DNA from: Nemopilema nomurai
Lineage: Eukaryota; Cnidaria; Scyphozoa; Rhizostomeae; Rhizostomatidae
Assembly: GCA_003864495.1 (NCBI GenBank)
Contig: ML133456.1
Location: 745,255 to 809,254, forward strand
Direction: 5' to 3'
DNA: 64,000 nucleotides
Made by a program: the position numbers and the translations under genes. Each line of letters starts with the position of its first letter. The stretch's first letter is position 1. Shown here in pieces: positions 1 through 15,200 of this stretch. The notes under the pieces are model-generated. The model was not told the DNA's origin and ran no database searches. It saw only the letters and a list, made by a program, of their open reading frames with translations.

Positions 1-40
1 TAGTGCTCAAAACTCATTTCTAAGTGATTATCTGTAATAT

Positions 41-102
41 GTTTCTAGTTTCAAAGAAATATTTCTGTTTTGAAGTTTCTAGTTTCAAAGAAATATTTCT
101 GT
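41..102. repeat. Short tandem duplication in TTC21B intron
   Basis: Two copies with a 34-bp period; the first 28 bp of each (starting GTTTCTAGTTTCAAAG) are identical, at 41-68 and 75-102. The repeat lies just upstream of the first exon in the window. No function is suggested. Confidence 0.8.
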
Positions 103-230
103 CAAAGAAATAATTTTTTGGTCTCCATGAGACTGAATTTAAATTTTTACAGTAAATGTATTAAAAAATACCTTCTTTTGAGGATCACAAAATGGTTTTG
201 TTTTGACTAACTACATATCATTTTTTCCAG

Positions 231-3200
231 GATTTTACGCTCAGAGCCAAATAACATTGAAGCCAAAAGGATGACTGTGCTGTTTCTGTTATGTAGAGAT
301 GGAAAGTATCCTGAGGTAATTTTGCTAATAGTGAGGCAGTTAGCTTAATTCATTTGTATATGCACAATTATTTTTTACTGATGGAAAAGCGATCTTATGG
401 ATTTATTCTTAGATTTATTTATTATAGATTTTTGTTGACAGACTTGTTATAGTTTCATTTTAACACTTCAAATTGTTATATGGCGTTTTTAAAACCTGCA
501 ACATTCACTGAATGATCCTAATATTATGCTGAAACTGTGATGTTTCATGCTGAAGCAAATTTTAATGCAAAAAACTAAGAAAATGCAAAAAACCTCTCAT
601 TGGCAACATTAGCTACAAGTCATGAGTATTTTGCTGGTATTCATCTTTGCCTTCTAAGCCTATTATTTGTTTGCTTTTTGCTTTCCAGGCCGTGGAAAAA
701 ATCGGTGATCTGATACAAACATTAGATCGAGTTGAGCCAAGTAATTCCTATCTTCATTGCAGTTTGGCAAAAGGATTTGCGCGCGTGGTGAGTTTGCAGT
801 GGCTAATTGGCTAACTGATTGATGATTGATAACTGATGAGATGGATAACTGGTGATGACGTGACTAACTGAACTAACTTAAAGAAAGCTGGAAATGTGCA
901 GCGTTTGATTTAAACAATGTTTACTGAATTCATGTCTAGCATTCAAATTACCGAATTGCTAGCCAAGTGTCTCAGTGGTTGGCCTTCTACATATTAAGAC
1001 GGAATCCCTATCTGTCATAGGCTTTAGCTTAAGGTCAGATTAATATCATCTAGCTTGTTGATTTGGTAATTCACAAATCTTGAGATACGCATATTTCTTG
1101 TTGATCATTATGAGACAGTCTTGAACTACAATCAATCGTTAGCAAGCAGTGACCTTTGGTAATCGCTACCTTTTCCTTCATGGTTTTGTTTTGCTTTATG
1201 ATGACTTATTTTGAAGTGGTGAGATAAAATCAAAATCAATTAATATTTACGTTTTCCCTTTGCTAGTGTGGACGCAACCCTATGCTATTGCAACAGACAC
1301 TCACGATGCTTGACAGAGCCAAATCATCCTCACTCTCTTCGAAGGCAGATGTTATGAATGAGGTACTATCTGCCTCTTTTTATTTTAGAATAAAATTTTC
1401 ACACATATTTCACAAGATATTTCGAGTGTCCCTTCTAATGCCTTATGCTGGGTATCTCATAGTTTGGCCCTGCAAGCTTTGATTCAGATATAATTGTATC
1501 ATGTTTTTATATGATCATTTATTAGATGCGCACAGCAATTTTCCAACTATTTAGTATTTCTACTGATATTTATTTTTACCCTTTTGATGATTAAGAGAAA
1601 TCTCAAATTTAACCAAAAGTCTTGCGTATCAATGATAACATTTAATTTTTTTCTGATCTGCATTATTTTTCTATGCTTTTAAAGTTTATTGCTTTCTTGT
1701 TCATTCATTCAGTCATATACTTATTTGTCTTTGTTTCTGTTGTTCTTGTTTCTAGGTGGGCTATCAAACAATTTTGCTTGGACGCCACAAAGATGCAATA
1801 AAGCACTACAAGCAAGCCATGAAAATTGACGAATCGAGCGTGCCTGCCTTGACAGGTTTGTATCTTGAAAGAAACCACAACCGTCGGAGTTTTGAAACCA
1901 CATACCTTTCATCAACAGACCCAGCAAACATACACCTATACTTTCCTGACATAAACGTTTTTCACAGACAGAGAAACTAACAAAGTCTTTCAATTCGCAC
2001 TTGTATTTGAAAGTTTTAGTGTAAAGTTCCTTTTATTTCCAAGAATGATTCAGTTTTTTATATCATTGATAAATCTAATATATCATTTGTTTTGAATTCG
2101 CGTACCATCTTATAGTTTTCGCCCTTTTAAAAATAGTATTCTTTTTGAATATGATATTATTTTGGTTTTTATGAAAATGCAGTTAATGTGACCTATAAAA
2201 ATTGTCGTACAATTCAAGTAAACAGGCTATCTTTATCTCATGTCGTCTTTATCCAAAGCCTTTTGAAATTACCAGCTTGGCATTTGTTTTCAAAAAAACG
2301 TTCGTATTCTTGAAACTGTCTTTCCCAACATGTAGCTGGGTTCGAGCCACAAGCTCGATGTCCTTGCAAAGTCATTTCTAACTTGCAAGCTCGCATCATA
2401 GAAACGGTTTTTTTATCTGACATGATTCATTTAGCAATTTTACTGTTTTATTTTCTAAGGAATCATCCACTGCCAAATCTTAGAAGGAGCTCTTGATGAT
2501 GCAGAGCAGCAATTGGAATTTCTCAATGAGATACAAGAGTCAATTGGGAAATCGACAGTACGTGTATCGTTCAAGCGTATTGAAGTTGTGAAATGTTGAT
2601 CTTTTTTAAAAGGCCTATTTCGTGTACTAGTTTGTTTTGTCTCATGATCAACCGTCTAAATAGAACCACCCACAAATCGTTGTATGTTCAAATAAAATAG
2701 AACTGATCTGTAGAAGCAATTTCTGTAAAAATGATATCTGCTAACGCCTCTAACACCAATTAACACCGCATGCCTCCCAATTAGTTTTCTTTTTTCTGGG
2801 AATTCATTTTATTGCCTTTAATTGGATCTATCTGTGCATTCCCTAAATTGTTTTCTGTTGAATCCTTTAAGGACATACTGTATCTAAGCGCGCTGCTAGC
2901 ACTGAAACGAGGTAAACCTGCAGAGGAGGTCATCAAGCTATTGGAACAGTCAATGGAGTCTCATTTTGGTAGCCTTGGCGTGAGTATATGATTATTGATT
3001 TTCAAATACTCTCTTTGTGTGTTTATAATAACATATATGTAGTGTGTAATATTATGGACGTATCCAAGTTTCATTTATGTCAACGGAGTTACGTCGTTTT
3101 ATGCTGCAATTGACTTTCCAATAAGTGCTGAACTTGTTCTTGTTCTCAGGGACTTCCTCTCGGTTGCTTATACTTCGAGAAACTGAATCCAGACTTCATC

Positions 3201-6200
3201 ATCGACCTTGCAAAGGTTTTCTTGCAGTTTGCACCAGCTGAGGTACCCAGTCTCTGAATTTAATTTCCATTCTGAGTCCTTTCTTACAACAATTGTTGGA
3301 TCACAAAAAATAAATATTGCTTGGTAAAACATCACAAATGGTACATGGAAAGAAAAGTAAAAAGATCAATTAGAACCTAAACTGAAAATAAGCAAATTAA
3401 CTTGCTACAACAACAATGCTTTCGTCATTAGCGTACCTGTTTACTTGTGAATGTGAGTGATGCTCGATAAGCTACCCTATTTGTAAATTTGATTCAACAC
3501 TCCTCTGACTTTAGCCCGCGGGGATGGGTCAGCCCGTTGCACCCGTATTGAACAAGACGCTTACAATATTGGACCCGATCGTGAAAACCGTGCCTGGCCT
3601 ACTGCTTGGCCATTACTACATGGCAAAAACAAAGTATGCCATGGGTACGTATGGAACTTTTTGTCGAGTTTTCACGCACTGGCAATTTAATGCAAGCTTC
3701 ATACTAGACAATCGCTTTCTGTTCTATCAAGTTTTGTGCGATTTTTATTAAAGACTGTAACAACATCGAAGTGATCGGTTTATTAACTAATTATCTTTCT
3801 TTTATTGTCATCCATCATCATTTTGATTCAAGTTAAATGCGATTCACTGACCTATCTAACCAATGATTACCTTTATTTATTTGTTCAATTTTTGTTTTAT
3901 TCATAAAAAGCTTGTTAGATTTTTTGTCGGGTTTAGATTAAAAATAGATATTTTACAAAGATGTCATTCAAGGAGCAAAATACCATCCGAAAAATTAGAG
4001 CCAGAATGTAGCAACTGCTTTATTTTCTAGCCTTGCGCAGCTTTAAACCTTTAAATTTTTAGTTTTTTAGTATTTACTTGTCACTGTTCCATAATATGTA
4101 GTTTATCAATAAAACATCGAGCAGCATGTTTTCAGCCAAGTTTCTCTCGTTTTCTCAATATGAGTTTGTTAATTGTCGTGTATCAAATGAATTATAAGAA
4201 GGGTTTTTTCGATTGCTGTCTGACATTGGTTTCACACCAGTGACGTAATTCGATTTCAAAGGTGACATTGACGGTGCAAAGCTGACCCTCAGTCTCTGCT
4301 TGGACTCAGACCCAACATTCTCTGACGCCCACCTGTTAATGGCTCAAGTAAGACCGGATATTCTTGTTGATTAATCTTGCTGTTCTTTTAAAGTGGTTTT
4401 TTAAATCGTATCTCCTGGAGTGCCATAGCACTTTCGCAGACAAATATTTTGTTTTAGAATCCTGTCATTTGATTTGCATTTAGAAAAGAGCCCCTTTAGA
4501 AAGCAATTAGCCTTACCTCACTGTGTTGACGCAGCCTTTGACTCCAGTCTCCTTTTAAGTTTAAGAGAACTCTTTATCATCTTATTAATGCACTAAAACG
4601 CTTTGAGAGATAGAATGAAAGAAGTAAAGATATTCTATATTTATAAAATTTAACCCTATGCATAGTTTCAACGTCCACCATTTTGCATGAAAGTTAGCTT
4701 GAACGTATTTTTAAGTCTTATTGTGCCAATTATTATCTACCTAAAATAGATTCATCTGTACAATGGCAACTACGTTGCTTGTGATCAGTCGCTGGAGAAT
4801 GGGCTCAGTTATAACTTTGAGGTAGGTCCACAAGTTGTTATTACATTGCTGTCGCTAACCTGTCATATACTGGTGACTTGATAATTGATGTATCAAATAG
4901 TTTATTATGGGAAACGTCATGGAAAGTTGCTTGAATGCCCAGTAACTGCCCTATGTTTTTATCAAGTCTCATTTAATACATGTATAAAGTGATGCATGCT
5001 AAAAAATTATTTCTGATGAAAATATGTTGCCGTGAATTCGCTGTATGTTTTGTTGTCCAGACATATCGACATGCAGTTTGCAAGCTGTCTTTCAGTATCT
5101 TACATTTGCTTTCTGTTGAAAGTCACTGCGGTAGTTTTTAATAGCAACACACCCTATCTTTCTTGACCAAGTGATTGGATATTTGATACCATGCTGTGTT
5201 ATTAGTGTGTTCCTATGACTGCTTCTACGATACGCTTTACCCCGACTCTAGGTTCGCAACAGTCCTCTTTACCACATCATCAAGGCCAGAGCAGCAAAGA
5301 AGATGGGAAAGACAGAGGAATGTCTTAGGACTCTGAAGGAAGCAATGTCTCTCCCTGGCCTGAGAAAAAAGACAGGTTTCCAGCTTGTTTTTATTTAGAT
5401 GAGTGTTTTCTTTGCTGCGTCTTTCAGTTTATATACCCATTATAGCTTACACCGAAGCGAGAAGCATGCATTGTGACTTTTTCTTCCTCTAAATTTGTTC
5501 TTTAGAATATGCTTCCCATTTTTTTCTAACTTGGAGTTTTTCCGTTGCATTTCTAACTTTTAAAATGTTTGTTTTAAAAACCCTATGAATACAATACAAC
5601 CAGCTCATTCTCTCCTCTGTGTTCGTTTGAAGGTCCAAGCAAACCAGGAGAAGCACCTGCACTAAGCAATGGAGACAAGTTGACCCTCTATTTGGAGATA
5701 GCCGAGGCGCATCGACTGCTCAACCAAACGGTGGGAATTGATTCTTGCAAGAACATTTTAGCCATGTTGCAAAGAATTTGATCAAATGTTTCTATTTGAT
5801 AGCTGTTTTCTCTATTCAGGTGGGCTAGAGACCTACTTTCCTGAATAGAGATTGTCCTTACTTTTCAACGTTTATAGAATTTCAACGTTTATTTGCGTAG
5901 CACGAGGCAGCAAAGGTGATGCAGGATGCGATTCACGAATTTCAAGGTACCCCAGAAGAAACTAGGTGAGATTGCTGTAGAAATTCATATACTTGTTTGA
6001 GATCCCCGGACAGGTCCGCTGTGTCTTGTTAAAATAATCCTAAATCGAACATTATACACCCTTTGATTTTACATGCATGAAGAGGAGTCATAAAAAGATA
6101 CTTTGACCGCTCTTATATAAGGATTCTTAGCTACTTAAACAATTTTAATGCACATATTCACAAAATTGCATAGTCGATATTATCAAGCCCCTGTTGTGAA

Positions 6201-9200
6201 TTATTGCGTTCACTGTGACATCCATGTGATATCCATTTGATATTTTTATGAATGAAAGCAAAGATTAATTTCATATTTTGTTGTTTGCTGTTTTTCTTAC
6301 AGCATCTCTAATTTAAAACCTTTACCACAGAGTAGTGGTCGTGATACTCTTAATCAAGAAAGGCGTTCGTCTTACTTCTAATTACGAATTTTGGTAATTT
6401 CAGAGTCAATATTGCCAATTCAGACCTTGCACTTGCTCGTGGTGACATCGAAGAGGCCCTCACCATGCTTCGTCAAATTGCGCCAGAAGAAAGGTGAACA
6501 TTTCTGCATACTTACTGCAATACGTAATTTGTATCTGGTCACTATGTAATAGTAACTTGATTTTGCAAATTCATGCTTGCATTTTATTTAAAGTTCATTT
6601 TCTGCTTTTATGATGAAAATAATACATATTTGTGGCGCAAAGATCTATTTCCTCTTTTAAAATAAATGCTGATGTACGAAATTTATGCTTGATACTATAT
6701 CCATATGTCAGTTCAAATTCTAATATTGTTTTGGGCATGTCTCAATAAACCTAAGCTTCTTTAACTATAATCCAACGTATCAGAATTTTCGATATTTGTT
6801 AAGATGCAGTTTTAAGCTGTCGTATTGAAAACATATATTTTGAAATCGAGATAACAGAAAGAAAATTTCCAAACGCTTTTAATGGCTGATCACTTGCCTT
6901 TATCAAGCTGTTTCAACTTTTCTAAAAGAGCAAATGACTTTGATGAAATTATGAGAAAGAATATCCATAATTTTGTAAGGTGAATAACATTTAAGCAGTG
7001 AGTTATGTACCATGTGAGTGCGTAGCTGAGACTCGCGTCAATATAGTACAACGGTTAAGAAGACATTTGAGCTGCTTCTTATTTCCTTCGTTTGCGTTGC
7101 AGCTATTTTGTCCAAGCACGTGAGAAGATGGCAGAGATTTACTTGCACCACAGAAAAGATAAGCGACTTTATGCGAGTGTTTACAGGTGTGATTTTTATA
7201 TGCTAAGTGTGTCGCCTTTTTTTCAAGGAATGTTTGACTATTTAATCAATTAAATTTTGGCTAATGGCGGCAATTTCTCACGTGACAGTGTTCCATAAAG
7301 AATGCAACATCAGTGCTTTTAAAAGCGAGCTGGTCAATATAACAAGGACACCTATTCAGAATTTGACTCCCATGTTAAATTTCATAAGTTTCCGCTGCCT
7401 GTCCTGTAAAGCTTCACTCTCCGCTATCAACCTGGGCTTTGGGTTGACCGCTTTTGTAGCAGCACTTTCTTTCGCATCGTTCATTTTTATAATGTAAACT
7501 TCCATAGGGAACTTGTTGAAAAGAATCCTGCACCACAGACGTATTTGCTGCTAGGAGATGCCTACATGAGCATACAAGAGGTATGCATTCTCAGCCTGCA
7601 TTTAACACGTGGCTAGTAGAGTACGTCGCTACCTTTTCGTAGACCATCTACTTCACTTTCACTACATTTACTTGGCTTCGAGTTGCTTGCAGCTCTGGCT
7701 GTTTACCTAGTTAGAGTATCCCGTTTTGCGTATTACATCTCACATTTGGATAATGCATGTAAAAGAAGGAACTGCTTCTTTCGATCCGTATTAGTTTCAT
7801 CTTTATCTTATTGGTTTATAATTAACGTTTCTGCGAGTTGGTCTAAACTCCCTTGAACTCAGCTAGGACGTAGAAGTTATTGTATATTTTTTGCTTCTGT
7901 CCAAAGCTGGGCAACACGATTTATCAATTTCATAATGTGTTCGTGCTTTAGCATTTGTACTACAAAAATTGGAGCATCGTTAAGTTTTGGTTTCGCCTTT
8001 GATGACGTAATTTCATGTGCAGCCGGAGAAGGCAATCGACGTCTACGAGACCGCGCTGAAGAGAAACCCACGTGACGGAAACCTTGCAAGTAAAATAGGA
8101 CAAGCGCTGATCAAGACTCATCAATATGGAAAGGTTAGAAAGACCAGCTTCTCGTGCCTTCCGTATCACGCACATATATAAGCTGCAAGGAAAACGTTTT
8201 GTCTATATAAGATGTTTTTACAGATAGAAAGAAGATCTTTCTTGATAGGATAGCCGCCTCGTGATCAAATTAGTGTCAAACCTCGGAGTAGTGACTTAGA
8301 TTTGTAGAATTCGCCATTTTACGAGCGCGTACAGCTTTGCCTTCACCAAGTCCGTCGTTTGTAAGAGATGGTAGGGATTATCAAACTGGATCTTGCACAA
8401 ATGCTTCCCTATTATATTTGCAGGCGATCAGCTATTATGAAGCCGCAGTGAAAACTGGAAACCAAAACTTTCTGAGGTAAGATTTAATTGATTTCACGAT
8501 GCAAAAGAATATGACAATATGATGCAAGAATGTTTACAGTCATGTGTTCGTCGTTGGTTGTGTTTTCTGAACTCTTCTTGTAGAAACTCTATGCGACTTG
8601 CAGATGTTCTAATCTTACTGTGATCAGTTCAAATGTTCTTGATTATGAATCTATGCTAGCACATCTATGCAAGGCGCATTCCGCTTGACCAAACCGTACA
8701 TTGAATACCTTTATGTGGTTTTAGATACGATTTAGCAGAGCTGTACCTGAAGCTAAAGCAATACGACAAAGCGGAGAAAGTAGCACTGCAAGCAATCAGC
8801 TACGCCAAGAAAGCAGGTAAATCCCATCAAGCTATTCGCAGCATTAAAGGCTGCGTGTTCGGGTCACGTGGTGGTCACCAATTGTGAAGCTGCGTCATAG
8901 ATAAAAATTATAAGTGGAAAGAATGGGACCAACTTTCTGATACTGTTTTCAGAATAACAAGCTCTTTTTGTCAATTAAATGAAGAAAACTTTTCGTCGAA
9001 GATTCTAGCAAGCATTTGATAGGATGAAGTCTTGCGAAATCCTCATCTGTTAAAATTAACTGTTCTACAAGTCTAGGCTTTTAGATCTAGATGCGTGAAA
9101 AACTGGTCGTTATGTGCGAACATTAATTGGCATAAATGTGGCAATACATACTTATCTCGGGAGTGTAGTTATTTGTAAAATCATACGTGCTGGCTTACTT

Positions 9201-12200
9201 CAAAATAAACATTGGAGCTAAACCGCAAGTCGTAAACTTTATTTGATATCCTAATATTTTTTCTAATGTGTAGTAGATTTGAAACTGTTATTACTGAATT
9301 TAGTGTATTGATTTCGATACTGTTGTCTCTTTCTACAGCCTCTGATGTGTCTTCGTTGATTTCTGCCACAAAATTTAAGCTTCTTCTTGCAAAAATCTAC
9401 CAAAATTCACGAGACCCACAAGAGACCTTGACAGCCTTCGCTGATGCCAAAGAGTCACAAAACAGGTAAGGCCAATTAAAAATCATCCTTTTTGCAGACA
9501 ACGTTTTAGTCATTTTCCGTAGCTACCTTAACTCCAATGATACGATTACGCTGCTAGAGAACACAGTACGATTTTCCTCATTTCCCTGATATTTTATGTC
9601 CTTGCTCTAGTGTTCTTAAGAGGGTTGGCGTTGAGCAGCCTGAACTGTTGCCGGCACAGAAAGCACTTTCTGCCCAGTGAGTTTGCAGACCCTTCTCTGA
9701 TGTTTTTTGTTTTTAATATTATTGACTTCAATGGTATATAAGTCGCTAGTTTGGTTTACTTACAAAGTTATTTAACAAAATCAAAACAATTATTTAGTGT
9801 TATTAAGTCTTAAATCAAAACACTTCAAGCATACGGTTGAATGTTCTGGTAGGAGTAGAACAGTAAATATATTGTGCTTTTCGAAAACTTTCCTATTTTA
9901 TATGGATAAAAGATGTCCTATGGCTACTGAGTCACATTTTTGCAAAATTCTTATTAAGTGCAGAACAGCCTTGTCTGTACCAGTAGGGCTCTCAATATGT
10001 CTGCACGCGCCTCTGTTTCAGAATGAGTTGCCAGATGGCTGAACACTACGCCAATCTGAAAGATTATGACAACGCTATCAAGTGTTATAAGGAGGCTATC
10101 TTTCATAATGAGGCAGATACTGAGGTGAGCTCTCATTGCAGTTGTTTACTTGACCTTTGGTCTCTGTAAGTTATCCCTAGAGATTGAGAATCAGGAAGGT
10201 CATTGACCTCCTTTTGCGTTTTACGCCATTTCAAATCGCTCAGTCTATTATGATTTTTTGTCTAGGATAATACGACGTAAATGCTTATTCATACTAATTT
10301 TGAGAGTTTTCTAATCGTGGAAATAATGCTACCGAATGACACTGGATTTTAAGATGATAGTAGTTCGGTAATTAACGAATTTTCCTCAGCCAGACTGCGA
10401 TTTTCCTGTCAATCACCCTTAGCCAAGAGTGTATTTAAAGTTTTTCAGAGATGCTTGACTCAAGCTTTCTTTAACCAAGTCAGTGTCAGTTTCTTTAATT
10501 AATTGAAAGGCAAAGATTTTGTCTTACTTCTGTACTAAAAGAGACTCTCTAAAAGTGTGCTGGACAATGCCTTTTCAACGCACCATGCTAAAGAGACTAT
10601 TGCAGTGTCGACTCTTGATGTGCGTACGTTTTCCACGGTGATACACTGAAACTTGATACTTTGCCATTAACCAATGTTGTCAATACGAAATGGCTGTTTT
10701 GCAAAATTTATTGTCATCATATGCTTGGAATTAGATTATTGGAATGGTTACAGCAGTTTATTGTCAAGAATTCTTCGCCAATATTGCTGTCTTAGTAAGC
10801 CTTAATGAGCTTTCCATTCGTGTCACTGTGTTCCAGTTTTTTCGTCAAGTGAAGGAAATCCGTTTGGCTTTTTAATAGTAATTGTAAATGCTTATGAGCA
10901 ATTACCAGACATCTTGAAGCGTTTGAATGAGTTTGTATCAACATATTTATTATGCATTTCATCCACTCCTCTGGTTAGTTGTGAGGATTAATTAAAGTTT
11001 TCTTGAAAATGAACACTTTTTCTTTAGCGGGAAAAACGTTACCCGTTATATACTTCACAAATACCAACAAAACTTATGCCGTGAACGCCAAAATCATTTT
11101 CACAGACTCCGCTGTTTACAATTTTGCCAATAATTTTTGCAGCTCTCTTTACTAAAGAAATTTCTCCCTGAGGCTTAGAAGGATCGTAGTTTTTTTTTAT
11201 TATATGTATGTATGTCTTTATATTACCATCTTGAGTATTTTACATTGGGCTCTGTAATGACAAAAACTAGACACGACCAGCGAGCAAGACAGGCTAAGAT
11301 TGCCGCAAACAAGCTTCAATACACGCATTTTCAAAAGTCTTTATAATTGTATTTAATTTTGGATTTTTTCGTTGTTGATTTATACCAAAGAATCACTCTC
11401 TTTGCTTAATCTTTCAATCAATGTATTAACCCTGTTAATTTAGCTCTAGTGCAAATCCTGTTTCTCGCTTGTCACATAAACCTCCTTATTCCCAAGGCAA
11501 TGCTTGCACTGGCGAAGTTGCACCTTACAACAGGCGACCACAATGCTTGCCAGCACCAGCTGACTAATCTTTTGAAAAGCGACGAAGACAACGATGCCGC
11601 TACAGTGGTATTCCCTGTTTTGTACCTGATTAAATTTTCTCTCAGCAAATTTGGGAAATTTTCCTGGTAAAAGCTCAAGATGTTGAATGCCCTGCAGTTT
11701 TGTTATACAGACTTTGAGAGGAGGTTGGAATAGGCGGGGATTCAAAACTATTGTTTAATTTGTTTGAAGTTCAAATGCAGAGTGACAAAAAGGCCCCCAA
11801 AACTAGATTAAAACGTTTTCGTTTTACCCACGAAGCATAAGAAGACAGCTCCTGTTCAACTGCTGCCAATCCATCGCTCTTTTGAAACATCTCTACTTAC
11901 ATTTGCCTTTCAAAATTGCTCTGTGCAGATTTTTGGCACACTTTGCAGATGTCTGTGGATTAATTGAAATCTTTTTTCGCAGATGATGGCCGATTTGATG
12001 TTTAGGAAAATCGAATACGAGTCAGCAATCTTCCATTTCCAGAAGCTGTTGGGGCGGACGCCAGGTACTTTGAGTTATTGAATTAAGTTATTTGATGTGA
12101 TGATTACCAGCACAATATTTAACTTGAATCAATTGAGATACCCCGGATACACGTCCGATACCTATACTGGTTAAGTAACTGTTATACCTTTATCGAACAC

Positions 12201-15200
12201 TTTCCAGGATGGCTCTGACCAGATACACCGACATCCCAACTAAAATTGAATGGTGTACCTAAAAAGTTCTACAACCAGATAATTTATTACATCAGGACAG
12301 GAATTGCTTCTTTTAGTATTCTTTTGCCAACAACCATTCAATTCCACTTATCGTTTTAATGTAACGCTGTGTGTTTCTGCTGAGCTGCCTCAATCACCCG
12401 CTGAAAGATTCAATTTTGTCGAGATTCACTTCAATCATTGGTATTCCATCCACCTTCATGTTGAGGCTGCCTGTGATTCATCAGCTAAGTGGCCTGCAAC
12501 CGCAGATATATTCTAAGCTTCTTTCGGCTTAGCTCGCCTTCCGACTCTGCATCCGATTTTGAACTTAGACACTTTCTGTTCCTGCAAGGGCAGACGAAGC
12601 GAACCATTCTCCCTTCATCCTGTCCTGTCGTAGCTGCGTAGCATCGCGACCCCTCAGCTACCGGTCAGGACAACAACAACACTAGCAATGACAACAACTG
12701 CTTTTTATTCTATCGCCTTTGATGAACTTTATTTGATGTTCTCATAACCAACATATAGTATTAGCGGGTTCTTTTTCAATAGTTTTAGTTTTACCTTAGC
12801 AATGCCAACTCTTTTTTTTGCCTTTCACACAAAATCCTTTAGAGAAAAAGCCCTCAAATGCAAAACACTTTCATGTTAAATGACTAATGACAACATTTAC
12901 GTACTTTTCTTCCAGTCATGCCGAAAATGATTTACGTAATTCTGATGATTTTTAAGCCCTTAATGTATTGACTTGATCAAAATCAATTTTTATTTTCCCA
13001 ACAGATCACTACGAAGCCCTGGCTAAATATGTCGATTTAATGAAAAGAGCAGGTCAGCTAGTTGAATGCAAAAGCTTCATCGAAATGGTTAGTATACCAT
13101 GTCAAGACCTTGATATTTACGATACTCTACGATATTTTGTTATTTATTATTTGATGTTTTATTTTTTATGTATTACTATTTCATAATATACTAAATTTTT
13201 TTACAATATCATCATGTTATATTACATTATATTATATTCTGATACATTATGTAACATTTTATACTACGTTTTATTCTATTACATAATATTTCATAACGTT
13301 TTTTGTATAATATTATGTTATATTAATAGTGTATGTAACTCAATGATTTGCAAGAATTCGAGCTTGCTAATACCCACCCAGTTTCACATTTTCCACCCAA
13401 TTTCCCGTCATAACGTCCCATCAAATGAAGCCAAATAGTAGCACGGAGACAGTCTTTGCGACTGTTAAGCTTGACTCAGCCTTGACTGCCATCGGTATTA
13501 ACTGTTGTGATTGTTCAACGGTTATTGCTGCAATAAAATTCTCTCAACGCTTTGGTTTATCTGGTCAGGCCACTCTTTGCAGTCAATCAAAGTCTGCTAC
13601 GTCCCAGACGCAAATATCCATCCCCACCACAAGTACCTGTTTGGATTTCCATTTTAATCAGATTCCATTTTTGTGGAATATTCGTTCAATTAGTTGCTTG
13701 CATTTTTGGCTCAGAGTGGCTAATTGGGAAGTTAAATCCACCACGAATCGGGCACTCTTGGAAAACTGGCACCTCTATCTCTTGCGAAGTTATGCAGATC
13801 TGATTTCGCGTTCGAATTCGCGATTCGCGTGGCTTTCCATTAATTTCGCACATTGTGATTGCACGATGTTTGTTCCATAGCGTGCATAGCCATTACTGGA
13901 GTATTTCGGAATGCTGATCAGTTTCCCTAATTTTCATTTTTAAGCTTTGTAATCTTTGTTACTTCGTGTCAGTAATTCAAGTACCGCTCTCACACGATAC
14001 ATCGATCAACAAACAAGCAAAGGAACCATCGAGTATACACGTTAATAAAGATCCCTGTCTATATATTTTTTAATTTGAATTTCAGGCTGGTAAGGCAAGC
14101 ACCAGGGCATCCGTCGATCCCGGCTTTAACTATTGCAAAGGGTTGTATGAGTGGTAAGTTTCCGAAATGATTTCACGGGCTTGCGACTTCTTTTAGTAAA
14201 TGTTTGACTTTCGATCAACTGTATCTTTTTTGCCTATGCATTTGCTTCTTGCTCTGATGCAAGTGAAAGCTAACTAGATATTTTCATTTTTCATGAAAAT
14301 CCTCCTTTTGTAAGATTGTTTTAATTAAAAAAAAAAATTTACATGCTACATTTGAAAACATTTCTAGTAAAGGTAGCCTGTTACAATTAGTTATATTAAT
14401 GAAATTTACTTGAGTAAAGGTGTGTGGAGTCAAAAGGCAAATAGGTTAGGGGATAATTTTGAAAAATGCAATGACGCTAACTTATTTTGAAAAGCTTTAA
14501 GTGCTTATGTCAACGTTTGAAATATTTTTAATCAAATTTAGTTGCTCAGGATTTTTTTTAAAACATAGAAAGTTAATTGTTTCCTATTCTTGTTAGGTTT
14601 CAAAACAATGCCACGGCTGCACTCAAGCACTTCAATCTTTCAAGAAAAGACACTCTATGGTGAGCTCTCGTGGGGATGGGAGAACCGGGGTCTGGGGCTA
14701 GACGTGGCAGTATTTTTATTTTTCAATAAAATTCCAAGCAAAGTTAAATGACTGTACTAAAGTGTCTTGTGTGTTTTCAATTTTCTATCTAATTTGCCTA
14801 TAATCTGTTGCGAATCGTTAATTATCTATAATTTTAAGGTCAAATTTTTGTCTAATTCTTTTTATCAGGGGAGAAAAAGCACTGTACAACATGGTAGAGA
14901 TATGTTTGAATCCAGACAGTGACATTATTGGTAGGTAGCGTTCATTCTACATCACAAGTTTCATTCTTGAATTTTCTGACCAAAATCTTCTAATAGTCCC
15001 TCGACATTTCCATGCTTAACAAAAGTATTTAGCTTTGGCGTTCTTTGCATCTGCCCAGCTTGCAAATTCGAGGTAAATTAAACTGACTCAGAGAACAAGA
15101 CTCTGATCGTCATTTTCATCAAAGCAAAAGTCCTATTGGTATGAAAAAAGTAAAGTCATCTAGCAGTCATTGGGATGTAGGCTCTTGTGTTGCTTTCTGG

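Noticed and set aside
13425..13880. 151-codon open frame in a TTC21B intron
   Set aside because: No recognisable domain, starts inside low-complexity sequence, and sits wholly in an intron between two well-supported exons. Probably chance or an old repeat fragment.
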